Counted from the stretch's first letter, positions 8,325-17,598 are shown. The stretch is DNA of 64,000 nucleotides from Planctomycetota bacterium (GCA_003388505.1 QQVO01000036.1:124001-188000), one strand, 5' to 3'. Notes: generated from the letters alone by a model not told the origin. Program-made: numbers and translations.

Positions 8325-8987
8325 CTACCGTCCAATCACCCCCAGCACCTCATCCGCGATTTCATCCACCGGTCGTACGGTCCCGTCGCGTAGCACCTCG
8401 ACCCGCCGCCAGTTTTCACTGGTCTCGGCCAGTTGCAGATAAACGTCCCGCACTGCGGCGAGGTACTCTGCGTCTGCTTCCTGCAGGTCGGCGGCTTTTT
8501 CCGTGTAGGTGCGTTTTTGTTTTTTGGCGATCAGTTCCTGGGCACTCTCGACCGGGAGGTCGAGGAGCAGGCAGAGGTCGGGGTGGGGGAGGCCGTAGAT
8601 TCTGTATTCCAGGTTTTCGATCCACTGGCGGAGATCGTCCCGGTCCTTACCGGTCCGCTTGGCGCACTGGTGGGCGATGTTGGAGGGGACGTAGCGGTCG
8701 AGGACGACGATGTCGCACGCGGCGATTGCGTCCTGCAATGCGCTTTTCGATTCGAAACGGTCGCCGGCGTAGAGCAGGGAGACCAGCAGTGGGTCGACCT
8801 GGTTGAGTTCGCCGTAACGGCCGTTCAGAAAGTGGCCGATCCTCCGGCCGAACGCGGTTTGCTCGTAGCGGGGGAAACTGAATAGCCGCACTGACTGGCC
8901 GCGGGCTTCGATCGATTGCACCAGCCGCTGGGCCTGCGTCCCCTTGCCGGAGCCGTCGATGCCTTCGATCGCAATCAGCCGTCCCAC
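8325..8987 (-). CDS. tmk: Thymidylate (dTMP) kinase
   Basis: 220 aa, cytoplasmic. It phosphorylates dTMP to dTDP with ATP. Walker A is IEGIDGSGKGTQAQRL (residues 7-22), followed by the dTMP-binding region LFSFPRYEQTAFGRRI, the DRYVPSNIAHQ motif with the DR pair and the LID region KKQKRTYTEKAADLQE. It lies 24 bp upstream of the STAS gene's downstream end with all neighbours on the minus strand (mtaB - STAS - tmk), suggesting one transcript. Confidence 0.94.
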   Translation of the reverse strand: MGRLIAIEGIDGSGKGTQAQRLVQSIEARGQSVRLFSFPRYEQTAFGRRIGHFLNGRYGELNQVDPLLVSLLYAGDRFESKSALQDAIAACDIVVLDRYVPSNIAHQCAKRTGKDRDDLRQWIENLEYRIYGLPHPDLCLLLDLPVESAQELIAKKQKRTYTEKAADLQEADAEYLAAVRDVYLQLAETSENWRRVEVLRDGTVRPVDEIADEVLGVIGR

Positions 8988-9011
8988 ACGGTCGGTCCCT
9001 GTCGATCAGCG

Positions 9012-9386
9012 CTAGCCGCCGGACTTTTTCTCGCCGACGAGGCGGCGGGCGTCGTCCACGGTCTCGACCGACTTGAAGTAGGTCAACAGCCGGCTGGTAT
9101 CGAGAATGTTGTGCAGGTCGGCCTGCAGATGGCACAACACCAGTTGGCCGTCTTTGCGGACGAGCTTGCGATGCAGCGTAATCCACTTGCCGAGCACCGA
9201 GCTGGTGACGTAGCGGACCATCGAGAGATTGAGAATCACGGCCCGGTGCCCGTCCTGCTCGACGAGGGAGAAGAGCCGCTCGACGTTGTCCTCATCGGTC
9301 AACTGGTCGCGATGGAACGTGACGACGACCGCTTCGGCGTCGCTTGTGCACGTGAAACAGGCGGTTTGATCGGTTGTGGAAGTCAT
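9012..9386 (-). CDS. STAS-domain protein (anti-sigma factor antagonist type)
   Basis: 124 aa from the ATG at 9386. The single STAS fold shows VVVTFHRDQLTDEDNVERLF, the phospho-site loop NLSMVRYVTSSVLGKW and VLCHLQADLHNILDTSRLL. In SpoIIAA-type partners a Ser or Thr in this loop is phosphorylated by an anti-sigma kinase; here TSS is available. Its ATG overlaps the TGA of mtaB (TGATG), so translation is probably coupled. No kinase partner is adjacent. An in-frame ATG 15 nt earlier is possible but lacks the overlap logic. Confidence 0.85.
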   Translation of the reverse strand: MTSTTDQTACFTCTSDAEAVVVTFHRDQLTDEDNVERLFSLVEQDGHRAVILNLSMVRYVTSSVLGKWITLHRKLVRKDGQLVLCHLQADLHNILDTSRLLTYFKSVETVDDARRLVGEKKSGG

Positions 9387-10660
9387 CACCGCAGTGCCCA
9401 TAGGAATTCGCGACTGCCGGCGGCGCCCCGCGCCGATACGAAACGGCCCACGTCACTGCGATCGCCCGGCAGCACCACCGGAACATAGTGACGATCCGTG
9501 CCGGAAACGTAACCCGGCCTGTCGCGGCATTCACGCTCTACCAGGACTTCCATCTCCCGGCCCACTAACGTTTCATAGTACCGCCGGGCAAGCTGCCGCT
9601 CCAGTTCGCCGAGTTCGCGGACTCGACTTTTTCGGACTTCCGGAGAAATCTGCCCCTGTGCGGTTGCAGCCGGCGTCCCTTTGCGGGCGCTGAAGGGGAA
9701 CACGTGAATCTTCATGAACTGCGCGCGGCGGCACGCGTCAAGCGTCTCCTTGAACTCGGCGTCGGTCTCGCCCGGGAAGCCGACGATGACGTCGGTCGTA
9801 AAGGCGACGTCCGGCATCACCTCGCGAATGCGGTCCAGTTTCTCGAGGAATCGTCCGACCTTGTATCGCCGCCGCATCCGGCTCAAAACGGCGTCTGATC
9901 CGCTCTGCAGAGCCGGATGAAACTGCGGGCAGAGGTGTTCGCAGTCGGCCGCGGCGCTGATGAAGTCGTCGTTGATCTCATTCGCCTCGATGCTCGACAA
10001 CCGCATGCGCCAGTCTCCGGGAATGCGGTCCAACCGCCGAAACAGATGCCACAACCGGAACGGCGGCCTGCCCGACTTGCCGCGGGTGGTGTCGACGCCG
10101 AAGTGTCCCACGTGAATCCCGCTGATAACGACTTCGCGATACCCGTTGTCGACCAGCCTGCGGACTTCGTTCTCAATCTCGGCCGGCGCGCGGCTGCGGA
10201 GCCCCGGACGGACCTGCGGGATGATGCAGTAACTGCAGCGCAGCAGGCATCCGTCCTGAACCTTCACGTAGGCCCGCTTGCGACCCTGGAAGTAGCTGAT
10301 GCCGTGCGGAATGTCGCTCACGCCCTGCCGGGAGAGGACATCGGGCATCTCGCGCTTGTCGGTGATGACTTCGAACACGCCGGGCAGCCGCGCCACGGCT
10401 TCGGGATCCCGCGTGGCGTAACAGCCCATGACGATCGTGCGGGTGCCGGCGTTCTCGCGGGAGAGTTGCCGGATGACCTTGCGGGATTTGGCGTCCCCTT
10501 CGGAGGTCACGGTGCAGGTGTTGACGACGCAGAGATCGGCCGCCTCATCGCCGGCCGCTTCGCGAAAGCCGCTCTGCTCGAGCGCCTCTTTCACAAGCTG
10601 CGTCTCGTACTGGTTCACCTTGCAGCCAAGCGTGACCAGACGGCAGGTTCGCTGCGACAT
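9386..10660 (-). CDS. mtaB: tRNA (t6A37) methylthiotransferase MtaB family
   Basis: 424 aa. This radical-SAM enzyme converts t6A to ms2t6A at position 37 of ANN-decoding tRNAs. Three cluster cysteines lie in the N-terminal UPF0004 domain: LGCKVNQYE (Cys13), NTCTVT (Cys49) and MGCYA (Cys80). The radical SAM triad is CLLRCSYC (138/142/145) and a TRAM-like tail follows from about 360. LGCKVNQYE favours MtaB over MiaB or RimO. The ATG at 10660 was chosen over an upstream ATG at 10759, whose extra residues are Arg-rich and non-family. Confidence 0.93.
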   Translation of the reverse strand: MSQRTCRLVTLGCKVNQYETQLVKEALEQSGFREAAGDEAADLCVVNTCTVTSEGDAKSRKVIRQLSRENAGTRTIVMGCYATRDPEAVARLPGVFEVITDKREMPDVLSRQGVSDIPHGISYFQGRKRAYVKVQDGCLLRCSYCIIPQVRPGLRSRAPAEIENEVRRLVDNGYREVVISGIHVGHFGVDTTRGKSGRPPFRLWHLFRRLDRIPGDWRMRLSSIEANEINDDFISAAADCEHLCPQFHPALQSGSDAVLSRMRRRYKVGRFLEKLDRIREVMPDVAFTTDVIVGFPGETDAEFKETLDACRRAQFMKIHVFPFSARKGTPAATAQGQISPEVRKSRVRELGELERQLARRYYETLVGREMEVLVERECRDRPGYVSGTDRHYVPVVLPGDRSDVGRFVSARGAAGSREFLWALR

Positions 10661-10784
10661 GACTGAGAGATTCCGAAGAGATGCTGCGCCGATGCGAGAA
10701 AGCGGTGTTGAACGCCGACGCCGCGAGTATACCGGTCGTGGCTGCAACCTGCGAGACACGGGGTTGGCGACGTGCGGCGCGCAT

Positions 10785-10818
10785 GAAAAAAGCCCACGGG
10801 TTGCAACCCGTGGGCTTT
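10785..10818 (-). terminator. Rho-independent terminator after the YbjN-like gene
   Basis: agcccacgggttgcaacccgtgggct forms a perfect stem with a 2-4 nt loop. Read on the minus strand it is followed by a run of T (the aaaaaa at 10785-10790 on plus). It lies about 35 bp past the stop of the minus-strand gene at 10852-11490. Confidence 0.88.
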
Positions 10819-10851
10819 GAACTCAGTGAAGACGCTTCCGGCGACGAAGTG

Positions 10852-11490
10852 TTACCTCCGCACCGGCTGATCGAAGCGGGAGCTGTTGTCGGCCGAACGC
10901 TGCAGCGGCTTCTCGGCCGAGGCGTCGCCGCTCGCGGCGGTCTTGTCGTCGTCCGGCTTCTTGTTCCAGTTGGTGACCGACCAGACGCCGTAGGTGTCGA
11001 CGACCGACGTCCCCAGGTCCTGCAGCGCCACCTTGAACTTCGCGCTGGTCATGTTTTCGTTCGGCATGGTCTTCTCCAGCACGAACCGGCGGTTGGCCGG
11101 GATGTAGGCGAAGAACTTGCCGTTGCCGATGCGGTCGTTCTCGGCCAGCAGACGCAGGAGGGCGTTCCGCGGGACTTCGGCGGCCGATTCGGGCATCGGA
11201 TCGAGCCACGCCATGATCCAGATCGACTTCTCGTCCTGGCTGAGAACGGCCGACATCGACAGTTCCCATTCATCCTCGCCCATCTTGGCGCGGAAGGCGA
11301 AGTCGTAGCGCTGTTCCTGCTTGTCCGGCTTGATTCCCAGGGCGGCAATCATCTGGCCGAGTTGTTCTTCCGTCAACTGGCCCGGTACGCGTTTCGTCTG
11401 CTGCGCAAAGAGGGCGCTTGTTCCCACGGAGGCTCCGAGGAGGGTTGCGGCGCCGGTCGCCAGCAGTTGTCGTCGAGAGGAAATCGTCAT
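10852..11490 (-). CDS. Exported YbjN-like protein with Tat-type leader
   Basis: 212 aa. The N-terminus SRRQLLATGAATLLGASVG resembles a twin-arginine signal, with cleavage likely near ALFAQQ. The mature part has an alpha/beta core (YDFAFRAKMGEDEWELSMSA, IWIMAWLDPMP, VPRNALLRLLAENDRIGNGK) that resembles the YbjN / secretion-chaperone-like fold, followed by a polar tail rich in K, D, A and S. It is expected in the periplasm with unknown function. A strong terminator closes the unit. Confidence 0.72.
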   Translation of the reverse strand: MTISSRRQLLATGAATLLGASVGTSALFAQQTKRVPGQLTEEQLGQMIAALGIKPDKQEQRYDFAFRAKMGEDEWELSMSAVLSQDEKSIWIMAWLDPMPESAAEVPRNALLRLLAENDRIGNGKFFAYIPANRRFVLEKTMPNENMTSAKFKVALQDLGTSVVDTYGVWSVTNWNKKPDDDKTAASGDASAEKPLQRSADNSSRFDQPVRR

Positions 11491-11580
11491 AGCCAGACAC
11501 TCCTTTGTCTGCGGTCACCAAAATGAATGTACGCCGGCGCGGAGTGCGTCCCCTTTGACGCCGCCCTCGCTGCCCCTCTG

Positions 11581-12189
11581 TCACCTGCCGGCCAGATGGT
11601 CCAGGCAGATCTGCGACCACGTTTCAAACGCCTCACGGTCGTCGATCAATCGTGACGGATGTGAGAATCCTGTCTGTGTAATCGACTCTTCACGTGGGCG
11701 AACTTTGGGCGCTTCGAGGTCGAAAACATGAACTATTCCGAGATGGACCCGGCCGACGTCCGTCTCGTCATCGTTGATCAGACCGATGCAATTCTGCGTA
11801 ACTCCCGATTCCACATAGACTTCCTCTCGAATTTCTCGCTGCATGCCCTCCTCGTAGACGGTTCCGGCCCGGTCTGCGTCCACCGAGGAAATATGCCCCC
11901 CCACTCCGATCGAGCGTTTGCTGTGCAGCCGCCCCTCTCCCTGGCCGTCCCCGCGCCGGTAGTGAAACACCTCCTCGCCGTGACGGAAGATGCAGTACGG
12001 AATCAACTGCTTGAAGCTGGGGTCTTCTTCGACTTCGTTCCGCGGCCTGTAGCTGGTGTAAGCCGGATCGAACAGCGTCTTCAGGTAGGGTTCGACGTCC
12101 GGCGTGAACCCCTGAAAGTGCCCCACCTCGTGGAACAGCGACGTCGGCACGACCAGCACATGTTCCACTGCTTCCGTCCGAACACTCAT
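11581..12189 (-). CDS. Nudix-like conserved hydrolase family protein
   Basis: 202 aa from the ATG at 12189 with AGGGAG 8 nt upstream. It begins [20 protein letters not shown], continues with [20 protein letters not shown] and has a Nudix-box region: [15 protein letters not shown], then [17 protein letters not shown]. This fits a Nudix GX5EX7REUXEEXGU box with an insertion. The end has [15 protein letters not shown]. Members of this conserved group are often called phosphoesterases, and the substrate is unknown. An in-frame ATG 36 nt earlier lacks a ribosome-binding site. Confidence 0.78.
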   Translation of the reverse strand: MSVRTEAVEHVLVVPTSLFHEVGHFQGFTPDVEPYLKTLFDPAYTSYRPRNEVEEDPSFKQLIPYCIFRHGEEVFHYRRGDGQGEGRLHSKRSIGVGGHISSVDADRAGTVYEEGMQREIREEVYVESGVTQNCIGLINDDETDVGRVHLGIVHVFDLEAPKVRPREESITQTGFSHPSRLIDDREAFETWSQICLDHLAGR

Positions 12190-12268
12190 GAATCGCTCCC
12201 TGCTGAAGATTCGTTTGGATTGCAAAAATGGCCGTCAGAGCGTGACTGCCGGCCGGCCGCTGGAGAAC

Positions 12269-13063
12269 TCAGTCGCCCGTTCCCTTCCCCAGCAGCGCCT
12301 CCACGCCGGGACCGATCTCCGCGTGGCGCATTAACGTCTCACCGACCAGAATGGCGTGAATTCCGGCCTCTTGCAGCCGCACGACGTCCCCGCGGTCCCG
12401 AATCCCGCTCTCGCTGACCATCAGAATGTCGTCCGGCACGTTGGCTCGCAACCGAATGGAGTGATCGAGGTCGGTCACGAATGTTCTCAGGTTCCGGTTG
12501 TTCACGCCGACGAGCCGGGGTGACAGGGCCAGCACGCGGGACAGATTCTCCGGTTCATAGAACTCGATCAGCGTCTGCATGCCGAGTTCACCCGCGCAAT
12601 TGTGCAGGTCGCCAAGTTCGTCGTCGCTGAGACACTCGGCGATCAGCAGCACGCAGTCGGCCCCGGCGGCGCGGGCTTCGTAAATCTGATGCCGGTCCAG
12701 GATGAAGTCCTTCCGCAACAGCGGCGCGTCCACGGCGGCCCGCACGCTGCGCAGGTCGTCCAGCGAGCCTTTGAAGAACTTCTCATCGGTCAGCACGCTC
12801 AGACACGCCGCCCCGTGGGTGACGTACTCGCGCGCGATCTCGACCGGATCAAAGTCCTCCCGAATCAGCCCGGCCGACGGCGACGCCCGCTTCACCTCCG
12901 CGATCAACCCCATCGGATGATTGGCCCGCAAGGCGCCGCAAAAGTCCCTTGCAGGCTGTGCTCTTGCGATTTCCGCTTCGAGATCATGCAGTGGACGCGC
13001 GGTCTTCGCCGCCGTAATCTCGGTTCGCTTATGCTCGACAATTTCCTGCAGAATGTTGTGCAT
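12269..13063 (-). CDS. trpC: Indole-3-glycerol phosphate synthase
   Basis: 264 aa, a stand-alone TrpC with a TIM barrel. It closes the indole ring of CdRP in tryptophan synthesis. Motifs are ILQEIVEHKRTEI at the N-terminus, LIAEVKRASPSAGLI (phosphate and catalytic Lys), LSVLTDEKFFKGSL, LLRKDFILDRHQIYEARAAG (catalytic Lys), LVGVNNRNLRTF and VSESGIRDRGDV. The start at 13063 matches family N-termini. The next upstream in-frame start at 13111 would run into the R4 repeat. No other trp gene is adjacent, so the pathway is scattered. Confidence 0.95.
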   Translation of the reverse strand: MHNILQEIVEHKRTEITAAKTARPLHDLEAEIARAQPARDFCGALRANHPMGLIAEVKRASPSAGLIREDFDPVEIAREYVTHGAACLSVLTDEKFFKGSLDDLRSVRAAVDAPLLRKDFILDRHQIYEARAAGADCVLLIAECLSDDELGDLHNCAGELGMQTLIEFYEPENLSRVLALSPRLVGVNNRNLRTFVTDLDHSIRLRANVPDDILMVSESGIRDRGDVVRLQEAGIHAILVGETLMRHAEIGPGVEALLGKGTGD

Positions 13064-13085
13064 CAATCGATCACCGTTCGAGTGA

Positions 13086-13260
13086 CTCTCCGAGAGATTC
13101 GAATGGAACACGGATGACCACGGATTGGACCGATTTTCGCTGATTGCTTTCTGTGGAGTGCAGAGTATTCACGCCTGGATCGATGTGGTCTCGTCGCTGC
13201 CGCCACTTGAGGAATCCCCCCGAAATCCGTGCTGATCCGCCGCATCCGTCAGATCCGCGG
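13086..13260 (+). repeat. R4 repeat, copy 1 (about 175 bp)
   Basis: From ctctccgagagattcgaatg to gccgcatccgtcagatccgc. An inverted copy lies at 54331-54496. The ends themselves are loosely inverted: cacggatgaccacggatt on the left against aatccgtgctgatccg on the right, built from a tandem cacggat motif. It lies 23 bp upstream of trpC. The rest of the spacer to 13548 holds nothing recognisable. Confidence 0.75.
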
Positions 13261-13548
13261 TTTATTCGATCCCATCGACGCCTCCGTCTTGCAGCGACGG
13301 GCCAAAGCCGACTTGTGTGAAATCGACCGCCTTCCAAGTGCGACACTCCACTTGTGGTCCGCACAGCGGACCCCACTTCTTGCCGGCACGATAGCCTCTT
13401 CATACGGCGGTCGAAAGGGGTCGCCGGTGAGACCGCACTTCGAGGAACGGCGGCGATCCCTGGCGCGCACCGCGTCCCGATTGACATCCTCACCTGGAGC
13501 AAGGATCGTTGCCAGCCGTTCCCGAGCGCATTACGACGAACGATTCGC

Positions 13549-14355
13549 ATGCCGTCTGTCGCCGACATTCTGATCATTCTGCTGTGCGTCAGCAGCATTG
13601 CGCTGTGGGGCCGGCTGTATGGCCGTCGTGTATCGATCGTCGAATCTCTCAGAGAGAGAGAGAGTCAACGTGTGGTCCCCCGGTTTGTTGCGTTCCTTGC
13701 AGTGGGTTGGATTCTGCTTCAACTCGCAACACACATTCTGCACGTCCTGCGGCCAGCGCCCGTCTCCCAAGAGTTTGACGCCGGCGCCGTGGAAGCGAAC
13801 CTCCTTTCAATCAGTATCTACCAGGCGAGCCAATGGGTGATTCTGTTGACCGCGTTGACCGCGGGCTTTCGTGTCTCCCCGGAAGAATGGGGCATGCATG
13901 AACGACGATTTCCGCAGCAACTGAAATGGGGTCTCGCCGCCGTCACAGCGGCCTGGGCGCCGGTGTTTCTGGTGATGCTCGTCACCTTCCCGCTGCGCAC
14001 GGTGGAAGCACAGCATCCCCTGTTGCGATTGCTGCAGGAAGCTCCGACTCCCCGGAACGTCGTGGGAGTCGTCCTGGCGGCCGTCATCCTCGCGCCGATG
14101 ATCGAAGAACTTCTCTACCGCGTCATCCTGCAGAGCTGGCTGATGCAGCACGTCTCTCCCGTGTGGGCGATCGCGGCCTCTTCAACCATCTTCGGCCTCG
14201 TCCACGGCTTCCCCGACTCCCTCGCCATTGTCCCGCTGGGCGCGATCCTCGGCACGACCTATTACCTCCGCCGCAGCTACTGGTCCATCGTCCTCGCCCA
14301 CGCCCTCTTCAACGCCGTCAACATTGCCCTAACGGCGCTGACGACGGAGTCGTAG
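13549..14355 (+). CDS. CPBP (CAAX/Abi) family intramembrane protease
   Basis: 268 aa with about seven hydrophobic segments. The glutamyl protease signature is present: APMIEELLYRVILQ (EExxxR, 186-191), FGLVHG with His219 and AHALFNAVN with His251. Some bacterial CPBP proteins serve in bacteriocin self-immunity or protein maturation, but the substrate here is unknown. The ATG at 13549 places the first span at the start; upstream in-frame starts give a hydrophilic Arg-rich extension. A (GA)n run at about 13647-13664 encodes RERES and is a potential slippage site. Confidence 0.87.
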   Translation: MPSVADILIILLCVSSIALWGRLYGRRVSIVESLRERESQRVVPRFVAFLAVGWILLQLATHILHVLRPAPVSQEFDAGAVEANLLSISIYQASQWVILLTALTAGFRVSPEEWGMHERRFPQQLKWGLAAVTAAWAPVFLVMLVTFPLRTVEAQHPLLRLLQEAPTPRNVVGVVLAAVILAPMIEELLYRVILQSWLMQHVSPVWAIAASSTIFGLVHGFPDSLAIVPLGAILGTTYYLRRSYWSIVLAHALFNAVNIALTALTTES

Positions 14356-14453
14356 GTCCGTCGGTGACCGAAGACTTCTCGGCGATGCACAGATGTTAAG
14401 AGAACCCGTTCCGAGACACCTATCGTCTGCCCGAACTGCCGGTTGCACGGCGA

Positions 14454-15461
14454 TCACTCAGACTCGACGTACTCCCGGACCACGCGGAACCCGAAAGTGC
14501 TCCTTCGCCCGTCCGGAAAGTACCCCGCACGAAACGCCGATCGAAGGCAACTCGGATCCAGGTACATGGCAAACGAACCACCCCGCATCACACGGGCACG
14601 ACCGGACACAACCTCCTCACCGGATTCATCTAACCGAACAACTTCGTCTCCCTCAGCGGGGCCGGTCGGATCATTCACGCTTTCACCTTCATATTTGAGT
14701 GCGTACCAGTCAGCGCACCATTCCTCAACATTGCCGTGCATGTCATACAAACCCCAGGGATTCGCCTCCTTTTGGCCGACCGCATGCACCCGCCCTTCTG
14801 ATCCGTTCGTGTATCCATAGCACCATGCGTGTCGATCCAGTTCTGAGAGATCATCGCCGAAACTGAACGCCGTCGTTGTGCCCGCGCGACAGGCGTATTC
14901 CCACTCGGCTTCGGACGGCAGTCGGTACTCTGCACCTTCAATTTCGCTCAGCCTGCTGCAGAATTCGACGGCGTTGTGGTAGCTGACTGACGTCGCCGCC
15001 AGCAATTTACTCTCCGGCTGCTGACCCTGTTCCAGCCACTCGCCAACGTCAATCAACTGCCAGGGACGGGCATCCAAAACCTGCTCGTATTGTGCTCGCG
15101 TCACTTCGCAAACGCCCAGATAGAACGGTTTGGTGATTCTGACCAGATGCTGAGGTCTCTCCATCGGCAGTCCCGCCTGGTCCGTGTCACTGCTGCCCAT
15201 CAGGTATTCACCTGCTGGGATCGGCGCAAGGACGATGCCGATGCTGTCGACGAGCGGCCCTCCCAATTCAAGCTGCTCGGGTGTCAGATGACTCGCCACC
15301 TGCGCGGTATCCGGCAACGTCGCAATTGGATCGTAAGCGTTTTCGTTCTCTTGCGGTGGAGCGTGAGTCGAGTCACTGGACTCAGTGACTTCGATTGGAT
15401 TGCCTTCAGAGGCACAGCCGAAGAGTCCAACAAGCAATGTGATGAGTAAGCTTCGATGCAT
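14454..15461 (-). CDS. SUMF1/FGE-domain lipoprotein
   Basis: 335 aa. The signal LLITLLVGLFGC ends in a lipobox with Cys16. A linker (about 17-75) precedes a formylglycine-generating-enzyme fold: IPAGEYLMGSSDTDQAG, LGVCEVTRAQYEQVL, YRLPSEAEWEYACRAG, WGLYDMHGNVEEWCADW, RVMRGGSFAMYLDPSCLRSA and FGFRVV. Only the second of the two FGE catalytic Cys positions is kept (GGSF...SCLRSA, no Cys after GGSF), so it probably is not a sulfatase-activating oxygenase and uses the fold for another role. The upstream in-frame start at 15629 was rejected because the lipobox would be internal. Confidence 0.88.
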   Translation of the reverse strand: MHRSLLITLLVGLFGCASEGNPIEVTESSDSTHAPPQENENAYDPIATLPDTAQVASHLTPEQLELGGPLVDSIGIVLAPIPAGEYLMGSSDTDQAGLPMERPQHLVRITKPFYLGVCEVTRAQYEQVLDARPWQLIDVGEWLEQGQQPESKLLAATSVSYHNAVEFCSRLSEIEGAEYRLPSEAEWEYACRAGTTTAFSFGDDLSELDRHAWCYGYTNGSEGRVHAVGQKEANPWGLYDMHGNVEEWCADWYALKYEGESVNDPTGPAEGDEVVRLDESGEEVVSGRARVMRGGSFAMYLDPSCLRSAFRAGYFPDGRRSTFGFRVVREYVESE

Positions 15462-15902
15462 CAGCGATGTCCTTCGTCGTGCACGACCCACCTTCAGCTT
15501 CCTCCTGTCTGGGGGAAACCGCGACGCGCTGGTACTGACGAGACGAGTACTCGATCTGGCGTCGTCATCGCCCTCGAAAGCAGCGCAAAACCTCAATCCT
15601 GTTGTCAATCTGACGGAGGCACTCAGCAACGTCCTTCGTTCCGCCTGTCTCCGCCGTTCCCGCTCTTGCGTGTGACTGACTTGGAGGATTGCCGTTCAGG
15701 CGACGACCAACAGTTCCGTGCGGCGGTGTCACCTGTCGTCACTTCAACACGACAGTGAATCACTGCGATTTTACCCCGACTGCATCCGCCGCTCAATTCG
15801 GCGATTCCCGGCTATCCATGTCCGCCATCCTATTTCAACGGCTGACCGGACGTCGCGGTTCAAAGGGACTCTGTAGATTTCCACACATGAGCCACCAACA
15901 AG
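15462..15902. other. Intergenic, no gene seen
   Basis: About 440 bp upstream of the SUMF1 lipoprotein gene. Short plus-strand frames have no family resemblance and no ribosome-binding site. The region leads into the R3 repeat. Confidence 0.45.
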
Positions 15903-16119
15903 TCTGAGGTTGGCGCGCGTGCAGGAACGCTGAAAGCGTTCGACAGGCGGCGACGCGTCACTGTGGAACTCTTTCAGAGTTCACGCTGAATCTTTGCCCA
16001 CGACAACCCAGGGTGACGCGGCTGCGCCGCTCACCCTGGGCTAAGTTGTCGTACGCCTTCAGCGTACATTTGGCGCCCGCGCGGCGTTGACGAAGCCAGG
16101 ATGATATCGAGATGTGTGT
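15903..16119 (+). repeat. R3 multi-hairpin repeat, copy 1 (about 217 bp)
   Basis: Runs from tctgaggttggcgcgc to gatatcgagatgtgtgt. An inverted copy is at 42559-42768. It contains four successive stem-loops: gaacgctgaaagcgttc, gaactctttcagagttc, a 34-nt palindrome centred on the cccagggtgacgcgg / ccgctcaccctggg arms, and gtacgccttcagcgtac. There is no coding content. Downstream to 16305 nothing else is recognised. Confidence 0.82.
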
Positions 16120-16305
16120 CAAGGACAGGGCGAGAGGGGACCGTATATCGAAATTGGCGCGACGGAGTCATCGAGCACTCGTGAACTGCATGGACGGTCA
16201 TCGCTGCCTGCAACCGACTCGCGGAGCGAGTCGGCTACACTGGTTGTGGCCGCAGGCCAATCGATAACTCCGCGGTGTATTGTCCGAGCGATGTCCCAGT
16301 TGCAC

Positions 16306-17598
16306 TCAAGGCGACTCGACCGCAATCTCCACCGTTTCCCCGTCGGCGACCTCACTCACCTGCCGGGCGTGGAACGAGATCGAGGTCCCTCGTTCCCAGC
16401 CGTCGAGATTGAGGACTTTCGGGATCCACTCCGAGGAACCGTCCAGATTCGCGCGCAGCCAGATCGGCTGCTCGAACGGGCCTTCGTGTTCGAGCGACTG
16501 GAGCACGGCATCGTCCGGCTTGCCGAGAAAGCTTTCCACAGCGACAGTCACTGTCCCCGGCACGATCGGCAGCGCGACTTCGTCTGCCGGGTGCTTCTGT
16601 TCGGAATTAATTTTCAGATAGCCGACCTTGTATCTCCTCGAGGAACTCTCGCGATCGTCCTCGTCCTGCCGACGGAAATACCGGGCGGTCTCGGCAGCTT
16701 CGGCGGAGCCGCCGTCGTAGTCGGAAATCCCCGTCACGCGGTCGTCAATCGCCAGCAGGATCCTGGGAAAACGCAACTCCTCCGGCGGCCGCCAGTACCA
16801 CGTCTGCGCGTCGCCGTCCGGCTGCTCGATCTCCTGCTCCACGCTGACCTCCAATTGCACGGCGACCTCGCCGATGCCGTCACTCACCGTCGGGAACGAA
16901 TCGAACGGCATGTAGTACCGACCTGCATCCTCCTGCCCCGGTTCCGGGGAGTGGGAGACCGAGTACGCGGAGTAGCCGGAACGGTAATGCCGGCGTTCGC
17001 CGAATCGCAGCCCCTCAAACCGGCTGCGATCGATCGACGAGCGAATCGCCACGGTCGCACGGCCGCTGGGATCGGGGGCCCGCACCACCTTCTCAAACGA
17101 CTTGCCCGGCTCGACCGTCTGATTCTTCATACTCATCGTCCAGCCGGACGGATGGCTGATGGAGATTCGGTAGTCGCCGTAAGGCAACTGACGGGTCAGC
17201 CCCGCTCCGTCCGCTCCCGACACGTCCGAAGCCTCGATGTGGCGCCCCTCAAGCGAATACATTTTGACATCAAAACCGGACAGCGGTTCGCCTGCTTCCG
17301 TCTCGATCCGGATCATCACCGGGGAGAACTCCGACGCCCCTTTGTCCGCGGTCACTGCCTGCTCCAGGCGTTCCAGCGTCGCGCGAATCTCGGCGATCTC
17401 CTTCCGAATCGCTTCCAGTTCGTCGCCAACGTTGTCTCCTTCGGCCGAATTTTCTGAGTTTGGTTCCTGTCGCGATCGATCCCCCTCAGCCGGAACCGGG
17501 GACTGCCCCCCGGCCAGAAGCAGACCGGCTGCGAGTAATGTGAGCAGCACGGCGGCAGGGAAGCGTCCAATCCATCGATTACGAATCAAGCGACGCAT
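16306..17598 (-). CDS. Exported hypothetical with coiled coil and CarboxypepD_reg-like domain
   Basis: 430 aa. A long N-terminal hydrophobic segment (LLTLLAAGLLLAGG) acts as signal or anchor. A predicted coiled coil follows at about 57-85 (ELEAIRKEIAEIRATLERLE). A beta domain at about 92-165 (MIRIETEAGEPLSGFDVKMY, LPYGDYRISISHPSGW) looks like a carboxypeptidase-regulatory or Ig-like fold. The remaining 260 residues are beta-rich and unrecognised. It is expected outside the inner membrane. It lies 336 bp downstream of the dehydrogenase-like gene, same strand. Confidence 0.75.
   Translation of the reverse strand: MRRLIRNRWIGRFPAAVLLTLLAAGLLLAGGQSPVPAEGDRSRQEPNSENSAEGDNVGDELEAIRKEIAEIRATLERLEQAVTADKGASEFSPVMIRIETEAGEPLSGFDVKMYSLEGRHIEASDVSGADGAGLTRQLPYGDYRISISHPSGWTMSMKNQTVEPGKSFEKVVRAPDPSGRATVAIRSSIDRSRFEGLRFGERRHYRSGYSAYSVSHSPEPGQEDAGRYYMPFDSFPTVSDGIGEVAVQLEVSVEQEIEQPDGDAQTWYWRPPEELRFPRILLAIDDRVTGISDYDGGSAEAAETARYFRRQDEDDRESSSRRYKVGYLKINSEQKHPADEVALPIVPGTVTVAVESFLGKPDDAVLQSLEHEGPFEQPIWLRANLDGSSEWIPKVLNLDGWERGTSISFHARQVSEVADGETVEIAVESP

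Noticed and set aside
13647-13664. (ga)n tract inside the CPBP protease gene as a phase-variation switch
   Set aside because: It is short, keeps the frame intact and codes for a plausible charged loop (RERES); there is no second-frame evidence.
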